Positions 1 through 6,482 of a DNA stretch of 12,347 nt are shown one piece after another. Both the position numbers and the translations under genes were made by a program. How positions within the stretch are numbered: the first letter of the stretch is position 1; each line of letters begins with the position of its first letter. Source of the stretch: an uncultured Prevotella sp. (GTDB lineage: Bacteria; Bacteroidota; Bacteroidia; Bacteroidales; Bacteroidaceae). Location: the NCBI GenBank assembly GCA_937874345.1, contig CALNBT010000044.1, forward strand, positions 1 through 12,347, in the 5' to 3' direction. The notes beneath the pieces were generated by a model. It did not search any database and was not told the DNA's origin. It saw only the letters and a list, made by a program, of their open reading frames with translations.

Positions 1-83
1 TAGGGAACATCTTTACTACCTGCACAACTACCGAGGAGCAACATCATTGTCAGCATGACAATAGGTATAAAGAATTTCTTCAT
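1..83 (-). CDS. N-terminus of a lipoprotein, possibly a Wza/BexD-type polysaccharide export protein (partial)
   Basis: The first 27 codons of a minus-strand gene are visible and the rest lies beyond the left edge. The start ATG is at 83-81. The translation opens with MKKFF, a hydrophobic stretch and the lipobox LGSC, so signal peptidase II should cleave before Cys20 and lipidate it. The visible mature part reads CAGSKDVP, and the last two bases (TA) start either a Tyr codon or a stop. If Tyr, the reading is C-A-G-S-K-D-V-P-Y. That resembles the N-termini I recall for Bacteroidetes outer-membrane polysaccharide export lipoproteins, which often read S-K-D-(V/I)-x-Y-(F/L)-Q just after the lipid cysteine. 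The lipoprotein call is firm. The export-protein call is a guess from nine residues. A well-spaced promoter lies just upstream. Confidence 0.7.
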   Translation of the reverse strand, partial: MKKFFIPIVMLTMMLLLGSCAGSKDVP

Positions 84-111
84 GCGCTTTAATCTATGTT
101 TTAAACTAACG

Positions 112-143
112 CAAAAGTAAACCTATTTTTTTAATTTGGCAAA
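112..143 (-). promoter_or_regulatory. Bacteroidetes-type promoter for the lipoprotein gene
   Basis: On the minus strand TTTG (143-140) is followed after 20 nt by TACTTTTG (119-112). This fits the Bacteroidetes primary sigma consensus of a -33 TTTG, a spacer of about 19-21 nt and a -7 TAnnTTTG. Transcription would start near 105, leaving a leader of roughly 20 nt before the ATG at 83. It is one of the two best-matched promoters in the window. Confidence 0.65.
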
Positions 144-255
144 TTATTTCAGCATAAAATATATTGATCGTTGCATTTACATGGATACCTCAAACAAAGT
201 ATGACAGATACTGACAATATTTAAATATACATTCACTAGAATTGAAAAAAATATG

Positions 256-263
256 TAATTTTG
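256..263 (+). promoter_or_regulatory. -7 box of the porin promoter
   Basis: TAATTTTG matches the Bacteroidetes -7 consensus TAnnTTTG and lies 37 nt before the porin ATG at 301. I see no good TTTG at -33, so the upstream half is weak or activator-dependent. Confidence 0.5.
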
Positions 264-300
264 CACATTGCAAACATTTTTTAATCAAACATTCAAACTG

Positions 301-1473
301 ATGAAAAAAGGATTATTTTTCGCGTTAGGTCTATTTACCTGCATGGCTGTCAATGCACAAGACAAACTGCCTGCATGGCTCAATAATGTAAAGTTATCGG
401 GCTATGGAATGACTCAGTATCAATACAATTCACAAAAAGAAGCTCCATCCAACACGTTCAACATCAGATTTTTTCGTGCCACGCTTGATGGAAGAATCAA
501 GAACGATTTCTATTGGAAAATGCAACTACAGTTTAATGGCAACACGGCAACGCTTGGAAACAGTCCAAGAATGGTTGACTTGTTTGTAGAATGGCAGAAA
601 TATGATTTTTTCCGCGTAAAGGTAGGACAATTCAAGGTTCCTTTCACTTTTGAAAATCCGATGGCCCCCATTGAACAAGGATTCATGTCTTATTCGCAAA
701 TCGTTCTCAAATTGTCTGGATTCAATGACCGCACGGGCGAACATGCTTCTAACGGTCGTGACATCGGTTTGCAATTTCAAGGCAGTTTCTTGAAGAATGA
801 TAATGGCCGCGACCTGTTGGCCTATCAAATTGGCGTCTTCAACGGACAGGGAATCAATATGGGTGATGTTGACCAACGGAAAGACATCGCAGGCGGCTTA
901 TGGGTAATGCCCGTCAAAGGCATGCGCTTGGGTGCGTTCGGATGGACCGGAACTTACGCACGAAAAGGAACATGGACGGTTGTTGACGATCAATTCAACC
1001 CAATCATGACAACCGATCAACAAGGGAATCCTGTTAAAAAGACGCAGAGTGGTATTCGTTCTTTGCAACAAGACCGTTACGCTTTGTCGGCAGAGTACCT
1101 GATAAACGATTGGACCTTCCGTACAGAGTACATCCATTCTACTGGATATGGATTCAAGCAGGTTTATCAAACCAGCGCAGATGCATCCAATGCAGAGGTC
1201 AATTATGCAGATGGAAACAAGGCTGATGGCGCTTATGCTTTGGTCATTGCTCCAATTCTCAAACATAAATTGTACGCTAAAGCACGTTATGACATGTATC
1301 GTCCTACAGCAGAATGGAACAAGAGCAAGACATATTATGAGGCAGGTCTCACGTACATGCTCACACCCAATCTGCAATTGCAGACCGAATATGCACTGGT
1401 CAACGACCGTTCGCTGGGAGCCGACAAACAAAACTATTCGATTATTGACGCTCAGGTAGATTTTAAATTCTAA
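301..1473 (+). CDS. OprO/OprP-type outer-membrane porin
   Basis: This is a 390-residue outer-membrane channel of the Porin_O_P (phosphate-selective porin O/P) family. It has a Sec signal peptide (MKKGLFFALGLFTCMAVNAQ) with likely cleavage after Gln20. The mature chain has many short alternating amphipathic strands rich in Tyr, Trp and Phe. It contains the family hallmark VGQFKVPFTFENP near residues 107-119 and ends in Phe, as outer-membrane barrels do for BAM recognition. The ATG at 301 is chosen over an in-frame TTG at 268, because it starts directly at the signal peptide and the TTG lies too close to the -7 box. No Shine-Dalgarno site is seen, which is usual in this phylum. The gene is monocistronic, with its own -7 box and terminator. 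The family name does not prove phosphate selectivity; in Bacteroidetes such porins may be general or anion channels. Confidence 0.88.
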   Translation: MKKGLFFALGLFTCMAVNAQDKLPAWLNNVKLSGYGMTQYQYNSQKEAPSNTFNIRFFRATLDGRIKNDFYWKMQLQFNGNTATLGNSPRMVDLFVEWQKYDFFRVKVGQFKVPFTFENPMAPIEQGFMSYSQIVLKLSGFNDRTGEHASNGRDIGLQFQGSFLKNDNGRDLLAYQIGVFNGQGINMGDVDQRKDIAGGLWVMPVKGMRLGAFGWTGTYARKGTWTVVDDQFNPIMTTDQQGNPVKKTQSGIRSLQQDRYALSAEYLINDWTFRTEYIHSTGYGFKQVYQTSADASNAEVNYADGNKADGAYALVIAPILKHKLYAKARYDMYRPTAEWNKSKTYYEAGLTYMLTPNLQLQTEYALVNDRSLGADKQNYSIIDAQVDFKF

Positions 1474-1499
1474 GATCCAACCACAACATAAAATAAAAT

Positions 1500-1537
1500 A
1501 ACCGGTAACCCGTCACAAGGCTGCCGGTTTTTTATTT
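1500..1537 (+). terminator. Intrinsic terminator after the porin
   Basis: An 11-position stem pairs 1500-1510 (AACCGGTAACC) with 1519-1529 (GGCTGCCGGTT), with one A-C mismatch and one G-U pair around an 8-nt loop, followed by TTTTTTATTTT. It begins 27 nt after the porin stop. The minus strand is also T-rich beyond the stem, so it may work in both directions. Confidence 0.85.
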
Positions 1538-1944
1538 TACAGTGGTTACAACTCGGATGAATGAAAAAGAAAGACCGTTCTCATGAAAGATATCCGTTAA
1601 GGGGAAAGAAGAAAAGCCAGCGACGCCAATGTGCAAAAAGCCAAAGGTTCGAATCGTGTTCATGAGTACGAATATGCCCATTACAAATCAATATCTACGA
1701 AAACAGATAACCCGATAAAATAATCCATCAACAAACCCATTCATATTGCTCGACAAAAGGATGACAATTGCCGATCAATATGCTTGCTATTGCGACACAA
1801 TATGATTGAGTTTGATCCAAGAAAGAAAAACACCGGGAGTATCATGCCTGGGAAAGGATACAACAGATTGCCCAAAAAGCAAGATACCCCAACGCAAGTA
1901 AAAAAAAAAGTGAAATGAATCGACGTCTTATCCTTTTTATTTTT
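1538..1944. other. About 400-base stretch with no convincing gene
   Basis: The porin terminator bounds this stretch on the left and the hppA -7 box on the right. Short open frames exist: a 34-codon Lys/Arg-rich frame at 1561-1665 (+) and a 71-codon TTG-started hydrophobic frame at 1741-1956 (-). Neither has a promoter, recognisable start context or familiar sequence. A GGTTCGAATC string at 1647-1656 resembles a tRNA T-loop, but the flanks do not pair. The stretch could be decayed sequence, a long upstream regulatory region or an unrecognised RNA; nothing in it decides. Confidence 0.5.
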
Positions 1945-1952
1945 TATATTTG
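1945..1952 (+). promoter_or_regulatory. -7 box of the hppA promoter
   Basis: TATATTTG is a full match to TAnnTTTG and lies 35 nt before the ATG at 1988. No clear -33 TTTG is seen at the expected distance. Predicted transcription start is near 1958, giving a leader of about 30 nt. Confidence 0.55.
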
Positions 1953-1987
1953 CCAAAACACATTTTATTCACAAAACTTTGAAAACC

Positions 1988-4189
1988 ATGAACATTCCTA
2001 TTGTATTCTGGCTTGTACCCATTGCTTCGGTTGCTGCCTTACTGGTGGCTTGGCATTTCTACAAAACCATGTTGAAGGCCGACGAAGGAACTCCCCGAAT
2101 GAGAGAAATTGCTGAACATGTGCGTAAAGGCGCCAAGGCGTATCTCAAACAGCAATACAAAGTTGTATTGATCGTATTTGTTATTCTGGCATTGCTTTTT
2201 GCATTCATGGCTTATGTGATGAAAATACAGAATCCATGGGTACCATTTGCTTTCCTAACAGGAGGATTTTTCAGCGGATTGTGTGGATACTTCGGCATGA
2301 AGACTGCGACATATGCATCGGGAAGAACAGCCAATACCGCTCGCAAAGGTATGAGTCAAGGCTTGCGCATCGCCTTTCGATCGGGTGCGGTCATGGGATT
2401 GGTTGTCGTGGGATTCGGTCTTTTGGACATTTCCGCATGGTTTCTCATTCTGTCACGATTCTATTCCGGCAGTGAGATCTCCCTCATCATCATCACAACA
2501 ACCATGTTGACATTTGGAATGGGTGCCTCTACTCAAGCGCTTTTTGCACGTGTCGGTGGTGGCATCTTCACCAAAGCTGCTGATGTAGGAGCCGATTTGG
2601 TTGGAAAAATGGAAGAAGATATCCCAGAGGATGACCCACGCAATCCGGCCACTATCGCCGATAATGTGGGTGACAACGTCGGTGATGTTGCAGGAATGGG
2701 AGCCGATTTGTACGAGAGTTACTGTGGCAGTATCCTTTCAACAGCTGCATTAGGAGCAACGGCTTTCACCGCCAATGGCACCATGCAGATGAAAGCTGTG
2801 ATAGCACCCATGCTGATTGCTGCAGTGGGCATCTTCCTCAGTCTTATCGGAATCTTCCTGGTACGAACAAAAGACAATGCCACCATTAAAGACCTCCTTC
2901 GTTCTTTGAGCACCGGAACCAACACCGCTGCCCTATTGATCGGTATCTCTACCTTTTTGACTCTGTATTTCTTGGGCATCGATAACTGGGTTGGCATCAG
3001 CTGTTCGGTTATCGCCGGACTTGCAGCAGGTGTGGTCATAGGGCAGTCTACCGAATATTATACCTCACAGGCTTATAGACCCACCAAGAGCATTGCTAGC
3101 TCTTCACAGTTTGGACCAGCTCCGGTCATTATCAAAGGTATCGGAACCGGAATGGTCAGCACATGCATACCGGTAATGACCGTTTCGATTGCCATCATGC
3201 TAAGCTATCTCTGCGCTAACGGGTTTGACATGAGCATGCGTGCCGAATCTATCAGCCACGGATTGTATGGTATTGGAATTGCAGCCGTGGGCATGCTTTC
3301 TACATTGGGCATTACACTGGCAACAGACGCCTATGGGCCTATTGCCGACAATGCAGGAGGCAATGCAGAGATGAGCGGATTGGGCGAAGAGATCAGACTT
3401 CGTACCGATGCTCTGGATGCCTTGGGTAACACGACCGCAGCCACAGGCAAGGGATTTGCCATCGGTTCGGCAGCTCTCACCGGTCTTGCCTTATTGGCAT
3501 CTTATATTGAAGAGATCAAAATTGCGATGTCAAGGATGGTCGAGGGAGGCCAACAATTTATAGATGCTGCCGGCAATGCTTTTGTACCCTCTTCATCAAC
3601 GGTGCCCCAGTTCATGGATTTCTTCCAGGTAAATCTGATGAACCCCAAAGTCTTGGTGGGGACCTTTATCGGTGCAATGACAGCATTTTTGTTCTGTGGA
3701 TTGACAATGGGCGCCGTTGGAAGAGCCGCAGGGAAAATGGTGGAAGAAGTGCGGCGCCAATTCCGCGAGATCAAGGGCATACTTGAAGGACAGTCAACGC
3801 CCGATTATGGACGTTGTGTAGAGATCAGTACACGATCAGCACAGAAAGAGATGGTGCTTCCTTCGCTGTTGGCCATCATCATTCCAATCATTACTGGCAT
3901 CGTTTTAGGTGTTTCGGGCGTTTTAGGCTTATTAGTGGGCAGTCTGGCTGCGGGGTTTACATTGGCTGTCTTCATGGCAAACGCTGGTGGGGCGTGGGAC
4001 AATGCTAAGAAATCCATCGAAGAAGGCAACTATGGCGGTAAAGGATCTGCATGTCACAAGGCTGCCATCGTTGGTGACACGGTTGGAGATCCCTTCAAGG
4101 ATACATGCGGTCCAAGCCTCAACATCCTTATCAAGTTGATGTCGATGGTCAGCATTGTCATGGCTGGACTCACGGTTGCATTCATATAA
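1988..4189 (+). CDS. hppA: Membrane-integral ion-pumping pyrophosphatase, K+-dependent type
   Basis: This 733-residue multi-span inner-membrane enzyme hydrolyses PPi and pumps Na+ and/or H+ outward. The catalytic block runs over residues 199-233: DVGADLVGK (199-207), then IPEDDPRNPATIADN and VGDNVGD. A second ligand motif, DAYGPIADNAGGNAEMSG, lies mid-protein, and a third near the C-terminus includes GDTVGDPFKDTCGPS. Ala484 and Gly487 in GNTTAATGKGF mark the K+-dependent family; K+-independent enzymes have Lys and Thr there. Glu243 in ADLYESY sits at the helix-6 position typical of Na+-pumping enzymes. Thr91, Phe95 and Asp147 fit a Bacteroides-type Na+,H+ dual pump (see findings). Length is normal. 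The ATG at 1988 is preferred to an in-frame TTG at 1979 because family N-termini begin with a hydrophobic helix, as here (MNIPIVFWLVP). The gene has its own -7 box and terminator, so it is probably monocistronic. Confidence 0.96.
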   Translation: MNIPIVFWLVPIASVAALLVAWHFYKTMLKADEGTPRMREIAEHVRKGAKAYLKQQYKVVLIVFVILALLFAFMAYVMKIQNPWVPFAFLTGGFFSGLCGYFGMKTATYASGRTANTARKGMSQGLRIAFRSGAVMGLVVVGFGLLDISAWFLILSRFYSGSEISLIIITTTMLTFGMGASTQALFARVGGGIFTKAADVGADLVGKMEEDIPEDDPRNPATIADNVGDNVGDVAGMGADLYESYCGSILSTAALGATAFTANGTMQMKAVIAPMLIAAVGIFLSLIGIFLVRTKDNATIKDLLRSLSTGTNTAALLIGISTFLTLYFLGIDNWVGISCSVIAGLAAGVVIGQSTEYYTSQAYRPTKSIASSSQFGPAPVIIKGIGTGMVSTCIPVMTVSIAIMLSYLCANGFDMSMRAESISHGLYGIGIAAVGMLSTLGITLATDAYGPIADNAGGNAEMSGLGEEIRLRTDALDALGNTTAATGKGFAIGSAALTGLALLASYIEEIKIAMSRMVEGGQQFIDAAGNAFVPSSSTVPQFMDFFQVNLMNPKVLVGTFIGAMTAFLFCGLTMGAVGRAAGKMVEEVRRQFREIKGILEGQSTPDYGRCVEISTRSAQKEMVLPSLLAIIIPIITGIVLGVSGVLGLLVGSLAAGFTLAVFMANAGGAWDNAKKSIEEGNYGGKGSACHKAAIVGDTVGDPFKDTCGPSLNILIKLMSMVSIVMAGLTVAFI

Positions 4190-4353
4190 GCAGTTTAACG
4201 ATGCATAATATGCATTACACACAAATTGTTGTATAATATTTATAAACCTTTCATATGAAATCAATTAGGTCATAAAATGCGAGAAATAATGCATTCTGTA
4301 AACTATTTAACATTGTAAGTTAAATTAATGTTCCATACGAAACTATAAACAGG
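4190..4353 (+). other. Long AT-rich 3' untranslated stretch of hppA
   Basis: The terminator stem starts 164 nt after the hppA stop, which is long for a 3' end. The stretch holds two weak dyads: ATGCAT repeated around AAT at 4201-4215, and ATTTAAC/GTTAAAT at 4305-4311 and 4319-4325. I see no -7 box and no open frame of note. A 3'-derived small RNA is conceivable but unsupported. Confidence 0.35.
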
Positions 4354-4386
4354 GGAAACCAAGACATTTGTTTTGGTTTCCTTTTT
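4354..4386 (+). terminator. Strong intrinsic terminator after hppA
   Basis: GGAAACCAAGAC (4354-4365) pairs with GTTTTGGTTTCC (4370-4381) around an ATTT loop, giving 12 pairs with one G-U, followed directly by TTTTT. It separates hppA from the small gene downstream. Confidence 0.88.
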
Positions 4387-4423
4387 GCAATCTATTAAAA
4401 TATTAAATTTATTGTCATAAGTG

Positions 4424-4455
4424 TTGCCCTGTTATGAAAAATTTCTGTATATTTG
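4424..4455 (+). promoter_or_regulatory. Promoter of the His-rich small gene
   Basis: TTG (4424-4426, within TGTTGC) lies 21 nt before TATATTTG (4448-4455), a full match to the Bacteroidetes -7 box. The start codon is 38 nt downstream. The promoter follows the hppA terminator, so the small gene is independently transcribed. Confidence 0.6.
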
Positions 4456-4493
4456 CATGTCATAAAAAAAAGAGCAAACTATTTTAAAGAGAC

Positions 4494-4700
4494 ATGGAAG
4501 AATTACAAAGGGGAGAGCATCGTGAACATCACCATCACCATTATCATCAAGAAGAAGAATTGGATTTGGCTGAAATCATTAAACGCAAAGCTTTTCTAAC
4601 CAGTAAAAGAAGAAAAATCATCGGAAAAATAATGTTTTATTCGCTTTCCATGATCGCTATGCTGATTGTGATAGCGGTTATATGGCTCTATGCCGAATAA
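4494..4700 (+). CDS. Histidine-rich single-span small membrane protein (68 aa)
   Basis: I do not recognise a named family. The 68-residue protein has three parts. The first is a charged, His-rich head (residues 8-22, EHREHHHHHYHQEEE; seven His in ten residues from His9 to His18). The second is a basic linker, KRKAFLTSKRRKIIGK (30-45). The third is one hydrophobic helix (about 46-66), ending just before the C-terminal residues Ala67-Glu68. The basic residues before the helix predict a cytoplasmic N-terminus. A polyhistidine head next to acidic residues could bind divalent metals such as Zn2+, Ni2+ or Cu2+, but no function is shown. It looks real: full -7 box and spaced -33, A/G-rich AAAGAGAC before the ATG, and a terminator 25 nt after the stop. 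I recall similar His-rich short proteins in Bacteroidales genomes, usually annotated as hypothetical. Confidence 0.75.
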   Translation: MEELQRGEHREHHHHHYHQEEELDLAEIIKRKAFLTSKRRKIIGKIMFYSLSMIAMLIVIAVIWLYAE

Positions 4701-4724
4701 AATACGACACATCAATTACCCTAC

Positions 4725-4765
4725 TAAAAAGGCGCTTCAAGAGATTATCTTGCAGCGCCTTTTTA
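4725..4765. terminator. Near-symmetric terminator between convergent genes
   Basis: TAAAAAGGCGCT (4725-4736) pairs perfectly with AGCGCCTTTTTA (4754-4765). After a T-C mismatch, CAAGA (4738-4742) pairs with TCTTG (4748-4752) around a 5-nt loop. The A-tract and T-tract flank a GC-rich stem, so each strand ends in T5. It can end the His-rich gene from the left and the POT operon from the right, where the stop is at 4787. Confidence 0.9.
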
Positions 4766-4786
4766 ATTCTTTTTCAGACAGACCCG

Positions 4787-6475
4787 TTAGCTAACCTTTT
4801 CAAGTCGTTTCATCATCGTGAACATAAAGAGAGCGGCCAACAGACAGAGTACTATCAGGATGCTCCAAATCACAACTAGTGGAAGGTTACCCCAAAGACG
4901 GCCAGTGATCTGTACGGCATAGTTACCAACTGCTGTGGCGGCAAACCATCCACCCATCATCAACCCCTTGAGCTTTGGAGGAGCAACCTTGCTGACAAAA
5001 CTGATTCCCATCGGACTTAAAAGCAATTCGGCGAATGTCAAGACGAGATAGGTGCCAATCAACAAGTTGGGACTTGCCGGAGAAGTCAACAAATTGGCAT
5101 CGGTCTTTAGTTCTGCAGGAGTCGGCATTCCAAACGATCCGAACGAAAGCAGACAGTAAGCCAATGCAGCTACCAGCATGCCGAAAGCTATTTTGCGAGG
5201 TGCCGAGGGTTCTTTTCCTTTGGCTGCCAAAGACGAGAACAACAGTAACGAGAAGGGGGTCAATGCTACAACGAAGAAAGGATTGAATTGTTGGAACTGC
5301 TGTGGCAATATGGTCAGGGTTTGATCCATTTCAACATAAATCGATAGTAATCCCATAACACAGAATGCAGCAATCACTCCACCAATGGTTTTTCCCTTCC
5401 TTGTCTTTGACTGGAAGAAAGAAAACATGGCATAAATAAAGATGGCAATCAACGACAGGTTCCAAACATTAAAGCCCAGACGTGAAAGTCCTGTAACCGT
5501 TGAGGCTGTATAGTCGCGTGCAAAATAGGTAAGCGTCAAGCCATTTTGATGGAAAGCCATCCAGAAGAAAATAACAACGATAAACACCAAAATCAAAGCC
5601 GTAACACGCTGTTTGCTCTCAGCCGGTGAGATTGTCTCCACTTCAACGGCCTTATCTGATTTCTCTGTGGACGTGGTCGTTTTGTTTTGTCCCTCAACAT
5701 GCTTGAATGTCTTACGGAAGATGAAATAAATCAGCGCAGAGACCACCAAAGAAATACAAGCGATGGCAAAGCCATAATTATAAGCTTGTGACAAACTAAC
5801 GACATATTCTTTTGAGAATGTCAATAAATCTCCGGAAAAGTTTGTGGCAATGGCATGATGATCTATCAAACCTTGCAATAAGGTACGATTGGCTTCAGAA
5901 GCAGTCCCATCCATAATCTGATGCGCAATGGCCGGAACACGACCATCATAAATGAATCCATCTTTACCCATCATCCAATTCGTTACGGCAGTAGCAGCAG
6001 TAGGAGCAAACATCGCACCGATGTTAATGGCCATGTAAAACAGCGAAAATGCCGTATCACGCTTTTTACTGTAACGCGGATCATCATAGAGATTGCCTAC
6101 CATCACCTGAAGGTTTCCTTTGAAGAGGCCTGTTCCAATGGCTATCAGCGTTAAGGCTCCAATCATCATCCAATAGCCCACCGTGTCGGCTGCACTCGGA
6201 ACAGAGAGTAAAAGATAACCAATAAACATGACAATGAAGCCCGAGATGACACATTTGCCAAAACCGAACTTATCAGCAAGCATTCCACCTATCAAGGGTA
6301 AAAAGTAAACACCAGCCAGAAACGCTGAATAAATTCCGGCGGCTTCGCCTTCGTTGTATCCGAATTTCGCTTGCATAAATAATGTAAAGATGGCGAGCAT
6401 GGTGTAATAGCCAAACCTTTCGCCGGTGTTGGCTAATGCCAATGCAAAGAGACCTTTAGGTTGATTTTCAAACAT
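4787..6475 (-). CDS. POT-family (MFS) di-/tripeptide transporter
   Basis: This 562-residue inner-membrane protein is of the proton-dependent oligopeptide transporter family, which imports di- and tripeptides. Helix 1 carries NTGERFGYY (residues 16-24), the POT TM1 motif, but with Asn16 in place of the first Glu of ExxER. The PTR2-type signature FYMAINIGAMFAP lies at about 146-158. FWMAFHQNGLTLTYFARDY follows the central loop, and SPMGISFVSKVAPPKLKGLM lies in the C-terminal half; all are family landmarks. A long polar loop of about 60-70 residues separates helices 5 and 6 (predicted periplasmic), and a Thr/Glu/Lys-rich cytoplasmic linker (roughly 257-292) joins the two bundles. It is the last gene of the minus operon, starting 7 nt after the stop of the barrel gene, so it is probably co-transcribed. 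A role in peptide nutrition is likely. The exact substrate is unknown. Confidence 0.93.
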   Translation of the reverse strand: MFENQPKGLFALALANTGERFGYYTMLAIFTLFMQAKFGYNEGEAAGIYSAFLAGVYFLPLIGGMLADKFGFGKCVISGFIVMFIGYLLLSVPSAADTVGYWMMIGALTLIAIGTGLFKGNLQVMVGNLYDDPRYSKKRDTAFSLFYMAINIGAMFAPTAATAVTNWMMGKDGFIYDGRVPAIAHQIMDGTASEANRTLLQGLIDHHAIATNFSGDLLTFSKEYVVSLSQAYNYGFAIACISLVVSALIYFIFRKTFKHVEGQNKTTTSTEKSDKAVEVETISPAESKQRVTALILVFIVVIFFWMAFHQNGLTLTYFARDYTASTVTGLSRLGFNVWNLSLIAIFIYAMFSFFQSKTRKGKTIGGVIAAFCVMGLLSIYVEMDQTLTILPQQFQQFNPFFVVALTPFSLLLFSSLAAKGKEPSAPRKIAFGMLVAALAYCLLSFGSFGMPTPAELKTDANLLTSPASPNLLIGTYLVLTFAELLLSPMGISFVSKVAPPKLKGLMMGGWFAATAVGNYAVQITGRLWGNLPLVVIWSILIVLCLLAALFMFTMMKRLEKVS

Positions 6476-6482
6476 AAATTTA

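Noticed and set aside
268..300. TTG start for the porin at 268
   Set aside because: It would add 11 residues before a standard signal peptide and start at or before the predicted transcription start. The ATG at 301 fits better.
898..1431. A 177-codon minus-strand frame inside the porin gene
   Set aside because: It is antisense to a clear porin with signal peptide and family motifs. The translation is Cys-rich and unlike a real domain.
1561..1665. A 34-codon basic peptide frame (MKKKDRSHERYPLRGKK...)
   Set aside because: It has no -7 box, no conserved pattern and A-rich composition that gives Lys codons by chance. It cannot be supported from sequence alone.
1641..1665. GGTTCGAATC, resembling a tRNA T-loop
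   Set aside because: The flanking bases do not form a 5-bp T-stem, and no anticodon arm or acceptor stem is found around it.
1741..1956. A 71-codon hydrophobic minus-strand frame before hppA
   Set aside because: It needs a TTG start, overlaps the hppA -7 box in antisense, and has no signal peptide cleavage site, promoter or known relatives I can recall.
4201..4325. Two AT-rich dyads in the hppA 3' stretch
   Set aside because: The arms are short (6-7 bp) and AT-rich, as expected by chance in such sequence. The real terminator is at 4354-4386.
4682..4879. A 65-codon plus-strand frame after the His-rich gene
   Set aside because: It overlaps the end of the His-rich gene, runs through the shared terminator and continues into antisense of the POT gene.
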